A stretch of 64,000 nt of DNA from Mobilicoccus caccae (GTDB lineage Bacteria > Actinomycetota > Actinomycetes > Actinomycetales > Dermatophilaceae), in the NCBI RefSeq assembly GCF_030161635.1, contig NZ_BSUO01000001.1, forward strand, positions 372,001 to 436,000, read 5' to 3'. A program made the position numbers and the translations under genes. Below are positions 26,018 to 37,187 of this stretch, in pieces; within the stretch, counting starts at the first letter, position 1; every line of letters starts with the position of its first letter. The notes beneath the pieces were generated by a model. The model worked only from the letters and a program-made list of their open reading frames with translations, ran no database searches and was not told the origin of the DNA.

Positions 26018-27021
26018 CGTCGACCTCCGGAGGTGTGATGGTTGAGGGTGGTCGGGAGGGCGACCCTGCGCGGGGGAGCGTCGGGGTCCTCGAGACGAGA
26101 AAGCAGGAGTTCGACGGCGGTCCGCCCCAGATCCCTCGGATCGAACTCCGCGGCGATCACGTCGACGGGCAGGGCGTCGGCCAGGGGGAACTCGTCGAAA
26201 CACACGATGGCCGTGGTCAGGCCGGCCGCCACGACGGTCGACGCGACACCGAGGGCGATGCGGTTGTTGCCGCAGAGGACCGCATCGGGCCGGTGTCCCC
26301 TGGAGAGGAGGTCTCCCATGACGGCGGCGGCGTCGTCGATGGTGTGCGCCCCGATCATCTCCTGGCCGGGGGCCACGTCGAGGCCGTGACGGCGCAGGGC
26401 GGCGTGGGCTGCCTCCCTCCGCAACCACATGGTGCGGAGCTGGAAGCTGTCCACGATGAGCGCGAAGTCGCGAAACCCGGCGGAGATCGCGGTGTCCACC
26501 AGGCGGGTCATGCCTCCGTCGTTGTCCAGTGAGACGTGGTCGAACGGCAGGTCCGGCCAATCGGTGTCGACTGTGACGAAGGGGACGAATCTGCTCTGCT
26601 CGGTCCCCGTCGGGACGTGGTCGACATCGGCCGGCGTGACGATCATTCCCGACGGCCGGCGGTCGAGCAGGCGGTCGAGAAGGAGTTGCTCGTGGCCGAC
26701 CCGCCCCTCGGAGCTGGCCGCGAGGACGACGAGGTGGCGCTCGTCCGCGGCGGCCATCGCGCCGGCCGCGATGGCCGCGTAGAAGGGGTTGGTGATGTCG
26801 CGGATGATCAGGCCGATGGTGCTGGACACCCCACCTCGCAGGTCGGCGGCGGAACCGTTGCGCTGGTAGCCCAGACGCGCGCACGCGGCCCTGACCCGCG
26901 ACGCCATCGCGGCGTCCACGCTGTCGACGCCGTTGACCACCCGGGATGCGGTCTTGAGACTGACCCCTGCCGCGTGCGCCACGTCCTTGAGGGTGGGCCG
27001 CCGGGCCGCCGGAACACTCAC
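26014..27021 (-). CDS. LacI-family transcriptional regulator
   Basis: 335 residues from GTG 27021, which overlaps the kinase stop by four bases. The N-terminal helix-turn-helix and hinge read P-T-L-K-D-V-A-H-A-A-G-V-S-L-K-T-A-S-R-V-V-N, followed by a periplasmic-binding-protein-like effector domain that starts T-I-G-L-I-I-R-D-I-T-N-P-F. It probably senses the sugar, or its phosphate, handled by this locus. A perfect LacI-type palindrome in the divergent region at 28047 is the likely operator for both the kinase-lacI-manA and the ABC importer units. Confidence 0.88.
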   Translation of the reverse strand: MSVPAARRPTLKDVAHAAGVSLKTASRVVNGVDSVDAAMASRVRAACARLGYQRNGSAADLRGGVSSTIGLIIRDITNPFYAAIAAGAMAAADERHLVVLAASSEGRVGHEQLLLDRLLDRRPSGMIVTPADVDHVPTGTEQSRFVPFVTVDTDWPDLPFDHVSLDNDGGMTRLVDTAISAGFRDFALIVDSFQLRTMWLRREAAHAALRRHGLDVAPGQEMIGAHTIDDAAAVMGDLLSRGHRPDAVLCGNNRIALGVASTVVAAGLTTAIVCFDEFPLADALPVDVIAAEFDPRDLGRTAVELLLSRLEDPDAPPRRVALPTTLNHHTSGGRR

Positions 27022-28007
27022 CGGATGAACCCGGGGGGACCGATCGTGCCGGTGCGCACGTACTCGGCCGTGACACGTCCGGCGCCGAGGGCGGCCTCGC
27101 GGAGTGGCAGGCGCGCCAGGAGGCCGTCGATGAGAGCCGCCTTGAGGACGTCCCCGGAGCCCGTCGTGGTGACGGGCGAGGCGATGTGGGGTGCCTCGAC
27201 GAGGAAGCGGTGCTCCTGTCGGGGTTCGTCCGGGGTCAGGGGTCCGGGGGCGGCGGGCGTGCCGTGGGACGCGACCGCGAAGCCCAGGCTGCCGCCGGAG
27301 ACGACCGCGACGGACGGTCCGTAGCCGAGCATCCTGTCCGCGAGGCCCAGGAGGTCCTCGGGTCGAGCAGGGGCGGGCACGCCGAGCGCAGAGACGAGGT
27401 CGTCCGAACTGCCGGCCAACAGGTCGCAAGCAGGACCCACGCGCCCGAGCCAGGCGTCCCAGTCGACCTCGGACGCAGGCGCATCCGGTGCCACCCCGGC
27501 GAGGTCCACCGATGTCCCCACACCGTCACGACGGATCTCGGTCAGGCGGTCCGCGAGAGCGCTGCCCTCGTTCGCCCACAGCCCGGGCAGCAGCGGCGGG
27601 TATCCCAGGTGCACGACTCGGGCGCCGTGATCGGCCGTGACGTCGGCGGCGGTGAACTCGGCATTGGCGCCCTCGTAGTGCCAGAAGGACCGATCCCGAC
27701 CCTCGGCCTCGATGACCAGGGTGTAGGAGGACGCCGTCCCGATCGTCCTGAGGTCGAGGCGGGTCCACGTCTCCCGCTGCAGGAGGCGCTTCGTGATCCC
27801 GCCCACCTCGTCATCACCCGTCAGGCCCCCCAGGGAGACGTCGTGACCCAGGGCCGTCAAGGCTCTTCCGGTGTTGCAGGCCGAGCCGCCCAGCCGAAAG
27901 GCCAAGGGCCCGACGGCGAAGAGACGACCCGGGTCGATGGCCGGAGGGCCGGGCCAGTGCGGGATCAGGTCGACGCACACGTGACCGGTGACGCGGACCT
28001 CGCCCAT
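27018..28007 (-). CDS. PfkB-family carbohydrate kinase
   Basis: 329 residues from ATG 28007, with GAGG ten bases upstream. Ribokinase-fold kinase. The N-terminal G-G-S-A-C-N-T-G-R-A-L-T-A-L-G-H is the first PfkB signature; the second, T-T-T-G-S-G-D-V-L-K-A-A-L-I-D-G, carries the catalytic Asp of the G-x-G-D motif. It is first of the three-gene minus-strand unit, transcribed divergently from the ribose-type ABC importer, so it probably phosphorylates the imported sugar or an intermediate. The substrate cannot be read from the sequence; ribokinase, tagatose/fructose-phosphate and nucleoside kinases share the fold. Confidence 0.82.
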   Translation of the reverse strand: MGEVRVTGHVCVDLIPHWPGPPAIDPGRLFAVGPLAFRLGGSACNTGRALTALGHDVSLGGLTGDDEVGGITKRLLQRETWTRLDLRTIGTASSYTLVIEAEGRDRSFWHYEGANAEFTAADVTADHGARVVHLGYPPLLPGLWANEGSALADRLTEIRRDGVGTSVDLAGVAPDAPASEVDWDAWLGRVGPACDLLAGSSDDLVSALGVPAPARPEDLLGLADRMLGYGPSVAVVSGGSLGFAVASHGTPAAPGPLTPDEPRQEHRFLVEAPHIASPVTTTGSGDVLKAALIDGLLARLPLREAALGAGRVTAEYVRTGTIGPPGFIR

Positions 28008-28046
28008 GATGACCTCGCTGCCTCGAAACGGAGTGACTCGAAGCCT

Positions 28047-28060
28047 AGACAACGTTGTCT
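28047..28060. promoter_or_regulatory. LacI-type operator in the divergent sugar-gene promoter region
   Basis: AGACAACGTTGTCT is a perfect 14-base palindrome with the central CG step typical of LacI/GalR operators. It lies 40 bases before the kinase start on one side and about 90 bases before the sugar-binding protein start on the other. It is the only such site I noticed in the locus, so one repressor could control both divergent units. Confidence 0.75.
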
Positions 28061-28151
28061 CGTCACGGCTAGGTTTGGGCGATCTCGCACGTGAGTCTTT
28101 CCCCGGGGTTGCCCCGAGGCCGAGCTCTCCTATCCGCAGAAGGGAACAACG

Positions 28152-29128
28152 ATGTCTCCCAAGACGAAGTCCACCGCCCGCTTTCTGATCACGGGTGCCG
28201 TCGTCGGTTCAGTGCTCCTGGCGGGATGCAGTACCGGGGACGAGGGTGACCCCGGCACCAATGCGGCCTCCGGCGGAAGCAAGGAGGTCAAGAAGATCGG
28301 CGTGATGTTGCAAGACATCTCCAACCCCTTCTTCGCCGCCATGCAGAAGAGCATCCAGGACAAGGGGCAGGCCGACGGCGTCGAGGTCAATGTGCAGGAC
28401 GGCCGTCAGGACATCGGCACGCAGAACGACCAGGTCGACACGTTCATCCAGCAGCAGGTCGACATGATCATCGTCAACGCTGTCGACAGCAAGGGCATCG
28501 GTTCGGCTGTCGCGCGCGCCAAGGCCGCCGGTGTCACCGTCGTCGCGGTCGACGTGGACGCCGAGGGCGCCGATGCGGCTGTCACGACGGACAACGTGGC
28601 CGCCGGCCGACAGAGCTGCGAGGCGCTGGTGAAGGCCATCGGGGGCAAGGGCAACATCCTCATCCTGGAAGGCACGCCGACCTCGGCGCCACAGGATCGC
28701 GTCAAGGGCTGTGAAGAGGTGCTCAGCCAGAACTCGGGCGTCTCCGTCGTGGGGCGGCAGGCGGGCAAGAACGACCGCGCGTCCGGACTTCAGCTGACCA
28801 CAGACCTCCTCACCGCCAACAAGACCGTCAACGGGATCTTCGCCATCAACGACCCCGAGGGCCTCGGTGCGGACCTCGCCGTCCAGCAGGCCGGGCGCAG
28901 CGGCATCAAGATCGTGGGTGTGGACGGATCTCCGGAGGCGGTGAAGGCGCTGGAGGACCCGAAGTCCAACTTCTTCGCCACCCCGGCGCAGGACCCGGCG
29001 GGCATGGTCGTCAAGGCCTACGAGGTCGGCAAGCAGATCCGCTCCGGCCAGCCCCCGCCGAGCGGGTGACCCTCATGCAGCCGACGCTCGTCGACAAGGA
29101 CAACGTGGGTGACTACAAGGGCTGGTGA
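28152..29128 (+). CDS. Sugar ABC transporter substrate-binding lipoprotein (ribose type), 3' frameshift
   Basis: Captures a sugar outside the membrane and delivers it to the permease. The N-terminus has a signal with lipobox L-L-A-G-C (Cys25). The type I periplasmic-binding fold begins K-I-G-V-M-L-Q-D-I-S-N-P-F-F. As read, the frame ends at 29069. Adding one C to the run 29052-29056 continues it as V-T-L-M-Q-P-T-L-V-D-K-D-N-V and ends Y-K-G-W at 29128, the usual RbsB-like end, giving about 325 residues. First gene of an importer operon followed by ATPase, permease and xylulokinase. Confidence 0.88.
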
Positions 29129-29149
29129 GAACGGCCCTGATCGGAGGCG

Positions 29150-30701
29150 ATGATGGTCACCGACGTCGACGCGCCTGACGAGAAGGGCGCGCACCTTCTG
29201 GAAATCTCGGGCGTCTCCAAACATTTCGGGGCGACCCGGGCGCTCACCGATGTGCATTTCGATCTGCGGCGCGGTGAAGCCCACGCGCTCATGGGAGAGA
29301 ACGGCGCAGGCAAGTCCACATTGATGAAGATCCTCTCGGGCAATTATCAACCCGATACGGGGAGATCCTCATCGACGGGACCCCGGCTCACATGACGGAT
29401 CCGCGTACCGCCATGCAGGCCGGCGTCGCCATCATCCATCAGGAATTGAACACGGTTCCCTACATGACGGTCGCCGAGAACTTGGCGATCGGACATGAGC
29501 CCAGTCGCGGATTCGGAATCCTCGACCGCAAGACGATGCTCGCCGACGCCGCGGAGAAGCTGGCACGTGTGGGTTCGGACATCGACCCGAGGACGCCGAT
29601 CGGTCGTCTCAGTGTCGGCCGGCAGCAGATGGTGGAGATCGCCCGGGCCGTGGCGGAGGACGCCAAGATCCTCGTCCTGGACGAGCCGACCGCGTCGCTG
29701 TCCAAGACGGAGTCGGAGGCGCTGTTCGGCCTCATCCACACGATGCGCGAGCGGGGATGGGGCTCATCTACATCTCCCACCGCATGGAGGAGGTGTGGGA
29801 ACTGGCCGACCGGGTGACCGTCCTGCGGGACGGTCAGCACGTCGGGACCCGGTCGATGTCGGACGGGACCAAGCCGTCGGACATCGTCCGCATGATGGTG
29901 GGTCGCGACGTGGACGACCTCTACGGCAGTCATCGTCGTGAGGCCGGCGAGGTCCGCCTCCGCGTGGAGGACGCTACCGGGGACGAGGCATCCGGCGTCG
30001 GTCCGGTGTCCTTCGACGTGCGCGCCGGGGAGGTCGTCGCCATGGTCGGCCTCATCGGGGCCGGGCGCACCGAGGTCGCCCGCATCCTCTACGGCGCCGA
30101 CCCCTGCACGGGTGGGAGCATCTCTCTCGACGGGAAGCCGGTCACGGTCAAACATCCCGCCGACGCCATGAAGCAGGGCATCGGCCTGCTGCCGGAGAGC
30201 CGCAAGGACCAGGCACTGTTCCTCGACATGAGCGTGAAGGACAACATCACCGTCTCCACGCTGTCCCGCTACAGCAAGGTGGGCATCCTCGGCCGGGGCA
30301 AGCTCACCGAGGCCGTGCGGGAGATCATGAAGAAGCTCAACGTGCGCGCGCGGTCTCCCGAACTGGAGTCCCGGGCGCTGTCGGGCGGCAACCAGCAGAA
30401 GCTCGTCCTCGGGCGACTGCTGCTGCAGGCTCCGAGCCTGTTGATCCTCGACGAGCCCACGCGTGGCGTCGACATCGGGGCGAAGAGCGAGATCTACCGC
30501 ATCGTCGACGACATCGCGGCCGAGGGGACGGCGGTCCTGGTCATCTCCTCTGAACTGCCCGAGGCCATGGGCATCGCCGATCGCCTCCTCGTCATGCGCA
30601 AGGGGCAGGTCGTCGCGGACGTCGCGGCGGCCGACGCCACCGAAGAAGTACTCATGGAGCACGCAACCGGCGTGTACTCGTCACCGTCGATGGGGAACTG
30701 A
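29150..30701 (+). CDS. Sugar ABC transporter ATP-binding protein (RbsA type), two frameshifts
   Basis: Two-domain ATPase that powers the sugar importer. ATG 29150 and ATG 29153 are both possible. The first cassette has Walker [10 protein letters not shown], then breaks at GGGG 29359-29362; adding one G gives T-G-E-I-L-I-D-G. It continues with L-S-V-G-R-Q-Q-M-V and L-V-L-D-E-P-T, then breaks again at GGGG 29753-29756, where one G restores [11 protein letters not shown]. The second cassette is degenerate in Walker A (L-I-G-A-G-R-T-E) as usual for this family, with L-S-G-G-N-Q-Q-K and [11 protein letters not shown]. Repaired length is about 517 residues, which is normal. Confidence 0.88.
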
Positions 30702-30703
30702 CC

Positions 30704-31692
30704 ATGTCCACGAATGTCGCAACCGTAGACAAGGCTGCATCGAAGCAGGACCGCAAGGATCTCGCCTACTGGTGGGACCGTGTGGGGATCCTTCTGGTGC
30801 TCCTCGTCCTCATCGCCCTCATGGCGCTGGTGGCCCCCAACTTCCTCACCGTGGCCAACGGCTTCAACGTCGCTCGGGCCGTGTCCATCAACGCGATCCT
30901 GGCCGCGGGCATGACTCTCGTCATCCTCACCGGGGGCATCGACCTGTCCGTCGGCTCCATCGTGGCGGTCAGCGGCGTGGGCGGTGTGTTGTTGGCGATC
31001 GCCGGTGTGCCGGCGGTCCTGGCCGTGCTCGGCGGCATCGCCCTCGGCGCCCTCGCCGGTCTGCTCAACGGTCTGCTCGTCGCGTGGCTGGCCCTGCCGG
31101 CGTTCATCGTGACTCTCGGCTCCATGACCTATCTGCGCGGCGCCGCCTACTCACTGACCGACGGACAACCCGTGGTCGCGAGCGGTCTCAACTACCGCGG
31201 CCTGGGCAACGGGTCCATCGCGGCCATCCCCACCCCGGTGGTCACGATGATCGTCGTCTACGCGCTGTGCTGGTTCCTCCTCGAGCGCACGACCTTCGGG
31301 CGGCACGTGTACGCGGTCGGCGGCAACCCCGAGGCCGCGCGACTCGGCGGCATCAACGTCCGCAGTGTCCTGCTCCGCGTCTATGTGCTGGCCGGGGCGG
31401 CAGCGGGCCTCGCCGGGGTCATCTTCTCGGCACGGGTCCTGTCGGCCCAGCCCACAGCCGGACAGGCCTACGAACTGGATGCCATCGCCGCAGTCGTCCT
31501 CGGTGGCACGGCCCTGGCCGGGGGCGTGGACGGATCCTCGGCACCCTCATCGGCGCCCTGATCATCGGGGTCCTGTCCAACGGGCTCGTCCTCATGAATG
31601 TGCCGTTCTTCTACCAGCTCATCGTCAAGGGCGTTGTCATCGTCCTGGCGATCGCACTGGACAGCCTCAAGAACTGGAGACGCGGAGGCTGA
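30704..31692 (+). CDS. Sugar ABC transporter permease (RbsC type), frameshifted
   Basis: Inner-membrane channel of the importer with eight or more hydrophobic segments. It starts ATG 30704, two bases after the ATPase stop. Typical RbsC phrases are present: [26 protein letters not shown] and [12 protein letters not shown]. The frame fails at the G5 run 31520-31524; one added G gives the canonical [19 protein letters not shown] and ends K-N-W-R-R-G-G at 31692. About 329 residues when repaired. Confidence 0.88.
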
Positions 31693-31792
31693 TCCGACTC
31701 GTGCGGACGTGCCCGACGGCCGCCTCGGGCGCGCCCGGGCACCGTCGAGTCGGTCCGGCCAGGCCCGCCCGCAGGATCGGAGGAGGAGATCC

Positions 31793-33256
31793 ATGGCTCT
31801 CGTCGCAGGGGTCGACAGTTCCACCCAGTCGTGCAAGGTGGTCGTCCGGGACGCCGACAGCGGTGACCTCGTGCGTACCGGCTCGGCACCCCACCCCGAC
31901 GGGACCGAGGCCGATCCGCGGGCCTGGTGGTCCGCCCTCGGTCGAGCCGTGGAGGCGGCCGGTGGCCTGCACGACGTGTCTGCGCTGTCCGTCGCCGCCC
32001 AGCAGCACGGGATGATCTGCCTCGACGAGCGGGGAGAGGTCATCCGGTCCGCCCTGTTGTGGAACGACACGCGCTCGGCCGAAGCCGCCGAGGACCTCGT
32101 CCGTGAGGTGGGTGAGGGCGACGAGGACGAGGGCCGGCGCCGATGGGCCACCCGGACCGGCTCGGTGCCCCTCGCCTCGTTCACCGTGACGAAGCTGCGG
32201 TGGCTGGCCACCCATGAGCCCGAGAATGCGGCGAGGGTCGCGGCGATCGCTCTTCCGCACGACTGGCTGACGTGGCGCCTTCGTGGTTCGGGTCGACTGG
32301 AGGACCTCGTCACCGACCGCTCTGACGCGTCGGGCACGGGGTACTGGGACACCACCGCCGGCGAGTACCGGCGGGATCTTCTCGCCCTGGCGCTGCTGCG
32401 GGACGACGTGGACGACATCGTGCTCCCACGGGTGGCCGAGCCGTTCGAGACGGTGGGTCTCACGGCGGAGGGGGTGGCGCTCGGCCCGGGGTGCGGCGAC
32501 AACGCGGGCGCGGCGCTGGGGCTGGGGTTGAAGCCGGGTCAGGCCTCGATGTCCCTCGGGACCTCGGGGGTCGTCGCGGCCGTGTCGCAGGTTCCCACCG
32601 GTGACGCCTCGGGCATCGTCGCGGGATTCGCCGACGCGACCGGCCGCTATCTGCCACTGGCCTGCACGCTCAACGCCAGTCGGGTGCTGGAGGCCATGCG
32701 GCAGGTCCTCGCGGTCGACTTCGAAGAGTTCGATCGCCTGGCGCTGTCGTCGGTGCCGGGGGCGCAGGGTCTGGTTCACATTCCGTACCTTGAGGGCGAG
32801 CGGACCCCCAACCTTCCGCGGGCGACCGGCTCGTTGCACGGCATGACCCTGGCGTCGATGTCGCGAGAGCACCTGGCGCGTGCCGCCGTCGAGGGGCTGC
32901 TCTGCCACGTGGCCGAGTGTCTCGACGGGATCGTCCGTCATGGCGTCCCCGTGGAGGAGGTCGTCCTCATCGGTGGCGCCGCGCGTTCGGAGGCCGTCCG
33001 AGAGCTCGCCCCCGGCCTTCTCGGTCGCCCGGTGGTGATCGCCCCGAGCCGGGAGTTCGTGGCGGACGGCGCCGCCGCGCAGGCGGCCTCCGTGCTGCTC
33101 GGCCACGACGGGCCCACCGTCTGGGGCCTCGACGGCGCGGCGCACACGTCCGCCCCGCCGCAACCCGCGGTGCGCGAGACGTATCGGCGGTATGCGGCCG
33201 AGGTCGCCGCCAACGAGTCGACTCGGCGGGGCTCAGAACCTCCGAGGACGCTCTGA
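31793..33256 (+). CDS. xylB: Xylulokinase-like FGGY kinase
   Basis: 487 residues from ATG 31793, with AGGAGGAG upstream. Phosphorylates D-xylulose or a close ketopentose. It starts [12 protein letters not shown], the phosphate-1 loop, followed by the xylulokinase-type [19 protein letters not shown] and [13 protein letters not shown]. It contains [21 protein letters not shown] and the adenosine motif V-L-I-G-G-A-A-R-S. It is fourth in the importer operon, so its product, probably D-xylulose-5-phosphate, joins that of the AraD-like epimerase in the pentose phosphate pathway. Confidence 0.88.
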   Translation: MALVAGVDSSTQSCKVVVRDADSGDLVRTGSAPHPDGTEADPRAWWSALGRAVEAAGGLHDVSALSVAAQQHGMICLDERGEVIRSALLWNDTRSAEAAEDLVREVGEGDEDEGRRRWATRTGSVPLASFTVTKLRWLATHEPENAARVAAIALPHDWLTWRLRGSGRLEDLVTDRSDASGTGYWDTTAGEYRRDLLALALLRDDVDDIVLPRVAEPFETVGLTAEGVALGPGCGDNAGAALGLGLKPGQASMSLGTSGVVAAVSQVPTGDASGIVAGFADATGRYLPLACTLNASRVLEAMRQVLAVDFEEFDRLALSSVPGAQGLVHIPYLEGERTPNLPRATGSLHGMTLASMSREHLARAAVEGLLCHVAECLDGIVRHGVPVEEVVLIGGAARSEAVRELAPGLLGRPVVIAPSREFVADGAAAQAASVLLGHDGPTVWGLDGAAHTSAPPQPAVRETYRRYAAEVAANESTRRGSEPPRTL

Positions 33257-33388
33257 GGTCGCGTCCCTGGTGGATACGCCGCTGCCGAGCCGCCCCGGCG
33301 CCATGTACCCCTGAGCCGACGACACGCCCGCCGTCACCGGCCGGAGCGTGCACATGGTCACTCGAGCCGCTGTGCGCGGGTGTGTCTT

Positions 33389-33409
33389 CGGCTGTGGTGC
33401 GCACAGCCG
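33389..33409. terminator. Small hairpin in the xylB-panB intergenic region
   Basis: CGGCTGTG pairs with CACAGCCG around a five-base loop. It lies in the 228-base gap after the sugar operon and before panB. No T-run follows, so a terminator role is uncertain. I see nothing else in this gap. Confidence 0.35.
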
Positions 33410-33484
33410 GCGGGACGTGTCGCGCGAAGGTCGTGGGCGGTCGGGGCGGGCAGGGCCTCGTCCCCGCCGATTAGGGTGACCCGC

Positions 33485-34329
<845 letters not shown>

Positions 34330-34333
<4 letters not shown>

Positions 34334-35181
34334 AGGTCGTCACCACCCGGGAGGACCTGCGAGCCGCCCGGACGGGGCTGGACGACCTCGGCTTCGTCCC
34401 CACCATGGGATACCTGCACGACGGGCACCTCGGCCTCGTCCGCCGCGCGCGGCGCGAGTGCGCGGGCGTGGCTGCGTCGATCTTCGTCAACCCCACCCAG
34501 TTCGGGCCGGGGGAGGACCTCACGAGCTACCCTCGCGACCTCGACCGCGACCTGTCGCTGCTGGAGGACTCCGGCGTCGACCTCGTGTGGACCCCGCGCG
34601 TCGAGGACGTCTACCCGAGCGGGTTCGCCACGAACGTGCAGATCACGGGTGTCACCGAGGTCCTCGAGGGCGCGCGTCGGCCCGGACACTTCGGGGGAGT
34701 CGCGACCGTCGTCACCATCCTCCTGGCGCTCATGCGGCCACGACAGCTGTTCGTCGGGCAGAAGGACCTTCAGCAGTCGGTGGTCCTGCGCCGGTTGGTC
34801 GCCGACCTGGGCCTGGCCGAGGAGGTCGTCGTCTGCCCCACCGGACGCGAGAGCGACGGCCTCGCGATGAGCAGCCGCAACATCTACCTCGACGACGCAC
34901 ACCGGCAGGCCGCGCGCGTCCTCTCCACCGCCCTGCGGGCCGCCCGCGCCGCCTACGCCTCGGGGCAGCGCGACGCCGCGACGCTGCGAGGCACGATGGA
35001 GGCGATCCTCGCCGCCGAGCCCCTGGCGGACGTCGACTACGTCAGCCTCGCCGACCCCGACACCCTCGTCGAACTCGAGGGCCCGATCACCCGGGCGGCC
35101 GCGAGTCTCGCCGTGCGGGTAGGCCGCCCGCGCCTCATCGACAACACCCTCCTGCACGAGGACGACCCCGGCCTCGGGTGA
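34330..35181 (+). CDS. panC: Pantoate--beta-alanine ligase
   Basis: Joins pantoate and beta-alanine with ATP to give pantothenate. 283 residues from ATG 34330, translationally coupled to panB. Motifs: [40 protein letters not shown] and the nucleotide loop A-M-S-S-R-N-I-Y-L. In many actinobacteria panC directly follows the DUF2520 gene and precedes panD; here it has panB as partner, lies 20 kb from DUF2520, and panD is absent from the window. Confidence 0.95.
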
Positions 35182-35194
35182 GGGCGGGGTCGTC
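35161..35194. terminator. Bidirectional terminator at the panC end
   Basis: GACGACCCCG pairs perfectly with CGGGGTCGTC across a 14-base loop that contains the panC stop codon. It lies between convergent panC and the DoxX-family gene. Confidence 0.65.
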
Positions 35195-35228
35195 GGGCGC
35201 GCGGCCCGAGGGTCGAGCAGGTCGAGTG

Positions 35229-35726
35229 TCAGCGACGCTCGGCGGTCGCGCCGACACGATCGGAGTCGCGGGTCTCGACGGTGCGGTCGGCGTCCTTGGC
35301 GTCGACGGAGTCGCCACGGCGACCGGTGAGGGCGTGGTCGACGCTGTAGCGGCCGGGGCCGACGAGCGCGAACGTCATCGCGGCGAGGGCGATGACCGCC
35401 ACGAGCTCCCAGCCACCGTCACTGGCGAAGATGCCGTTGCCGATGTGCACGAACACGGCGGCGCCGATCATGACGAACGTGACGAGGATGCCGACGATCG
35501 GCGTGAGCGCCCCGAGGATCAGCAGGATGCCGCCGACGAGCTCGATGAGCCCCGCCGCCCAGGCGGAGACGGCCGGCAGGGGCACGCCCATGCCCTCGAA
35601 GGCCGTGGCCGTGGCGTCCATGCCGTTCATGAAGAACTTCTGGTAGCCGTGCGCGGCCACGACGAAGCCGAGGAGTGCGCGGGCGATGAGCAGTCCGATG
35701 TCGCGTGCAGGAGTCAGGGGACGCAT
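35229..35726 (-). CDS. DoxX-family membrane protein
   Basis: 165 residues with four hydrophobic helices (about residues 8-26, 52-72, 75-95 and 105-122) and an early A-H-G-Y-Q-K-F-F motif typical of DoxX/DoxD-like proteins. The C-terminal 35 residues are charged and low complexity. In mycobacteria a DoxX protein takes part in a membrane oxidoreductase complex for redox stress; nothing in this neighbourhood tests that role. Monocistronic, start at 35726 with AAAGGA upstream. Confidence 0.8.
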   Translation of the reverse strand: MRPLTPARDIGLLIARALLGFVVAAHGYQKFFMNGMDATATAFEGMGVPLPAVSAWAAGLIELVGGILLILGALTPIVGILVTFVMIGAAVFVHIGNGIFASDGGWELVAVIALAAMTFALVGPGRYSVDHALTGRRGDSVDAKDADRTVETRDSDRVGATAERR

Positions 35727-35822
35727 GCGGTTCCTTTCGGTGATGAGTCATCGATCTCCTCCACCGTACCAACTCCTGCCGCGCGCACCGGAACTCAGTT
35801 CGGCGTCGGCGTGGGTGACCTC

Positions 35823-37157
35823 CTAGTCGGACAGGTCCTTCGCCTTGGTCTCGGGCAGGGTGAAGACCACGAGCGCCGAGATGATCGCCAACGTCATGGC
35901 GTACACCGGGAACGCGTACCGGAAGTCGATGTCGGTGCCCATCCACGTCTGGACGTAGGGCGCCGTCCCGCCGAACAGGGCGATGCAGATGGCGTAGGGA
36001 ACACCGAAGGCCGTGGCGCGCACCGCGGTCGGGAACATCTCGGCGTACACCGCCGGCGCGATCGCGAGGAACGCTCCGAGCACGACGCACATGACGCTGA
36101 TGGCCAGCGCGAGCTGCCAGACGTGGGTCTGCACCAGCGACAGCATCGGGATGTAGAGCACAGCGGAGCCGATCATGGCGAACAGCATCAGCGGCTTGCG
36201 CCCGATGCGGTCGGACAGCATGCCCCAGAACGGGAGGCTGACGATGAGCGCCGTGTTGCCGATGATCGAGGCCCAGAACGCGTCCTGCGGGGCGAATCCC
36301 AGCGTCTTGGTCGCGTACGGCGTCATGGCCACCGACCACACGTAGTACGTCACGGTCAGACCGGCCGTCATCCCGATGACCTGGACGGCGGCGCGGCGGT
36401 TCTGCCAGACGCCGACGAGCAGGTTCTCCTTCGGCAGACCCTCGGTCTCCTTCTCCTCCTCGAACACCTCGGACTCCTCCATGCGGGTCCGGATCCACAG
36501 CGCGAAGATGCCGAACACGGCGCCGAGCAGGAACGGCACGCGCCATCCCCAGCTGTCCATCGCCTCCTGCGACAGGGTCGCGTTGAGGCCGAGCCCGAGG
36601 AACATGCCCAGCAGCAGACCGATGGTGCCGCTGACGTAGATGGCGCTCGCCCAGAACCCGCGCTTCTCCCGCGGTGCCTGCTCGGAGAGGTAGGTTTGCG
36701 CCGAGGGGAGCTCACCACCGTGGGCGAGTCCCTGGATGAGGCGCGCGATGAGCAGGATGAGGGAGGCCCACGCGCCGATCTGCGCGTACGGCGGGCAGAT
36801 CGCGATCATGAGGGAGCCGACCGACGCGCAGATCACCGCGACCATGAGGGAGTGCTTGCGGCCGATGCGGTCGGCCAGCCAGCCGAACACGTACCCGCCG
36901 AAGGGCCGGGCGACGAACCCGACCGCGAAGATCGCGAGCGTGCTGAGCAGCGCCGAGGTGGGGTCGGCCTTGGAGAACATCTGCGCGGAGATGTAGATGG
37001 CGAACGTCGCGTAGACGTTCCAGTCGTACCACTCGAGCGCGTTGCCGATGCCGGTGCCGGTGATCGAGGTGCGGCGCCGTCGTGCGTCGTCGGCATGGGT
37101 GGTGCCGGCGGTGGTGCGCCCGCTGGTCGCGGGCTCCGGGGTGGTCGGTGTCGACAT
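35823..37157 (-). CDS. MFS transporter, metabolite:H+ symporter (MHS) family
   Basis: 444 residues with about twelve membrane helices. The MHS signature is clear: G-N-A-L-E-W-Y-D-W-N-V-Y near residue 40, G-F-V-A-R-P-F-G-G-Y-V-F-G-W-L-A-D-R-I-G-R-K in the first cytoplasmic loop, L-I-Q-G-L-A-H-G-G-E-L-P, and a repeated L-S-D-R-I-G-R-K in the second half. Relatives (KgtP, ProP, ShiA) import dicarboxylates, compatible solutes or aromatic acids with protons. It lies 30 bases after the M20 hydrolase, so it probably imports the substrate or co-substrate of that enzyme. Confidence 0.88.
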   Translation of the reverse strand: MSTPTTPEPATSGRTTAGTTHADDARRRRTSITGTGIGNALEWYDWNVYATFAIYISAQMFSKADPTSALLSTLAIFAVGFVARPFGGYVFGWLADRIGRKHSLMVAVICASVGSLMIAICPPYAQIGAWASLILLIARLIQGLAHGGELPSAQTYLSEQAPREKRGFWASAIYVSGTIGLLLGMFLGLGLNATLSQEAMDSWGWRVPFLLGAVFGIFALWIRTRMEESEVFEEEKETEGLPKENLLVGVWQNRRAAVQVIGMTAGLTVTYYVWSVAMTPYATKTLGFAPQDAFWASIIGNTALIVSLPFWGMLSDRIGRKPLMLFAMIGSAVLYIPMLSLVQTHVWQLALAISVMCVVLGAFLAIAPAVYAEMFPTAVRATAFGVPYAICIALFGGTAPYVQTWMGTDIDFRYAFPVYAMTLAIISALVVFTLPETKAKDLSD

Positions 37158-37187
37158 GGGAGAACCGATCTGTGAGGAGGAGGGGGA

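Noticed and set aside
25025-27076. Giant fused ManA protein reading back through the LacI gene
   Set aside because: The upstream part is out-of-frame LacI sequence. The ATG at 26017 with GGAGG and the ATGA overlap define the real start.
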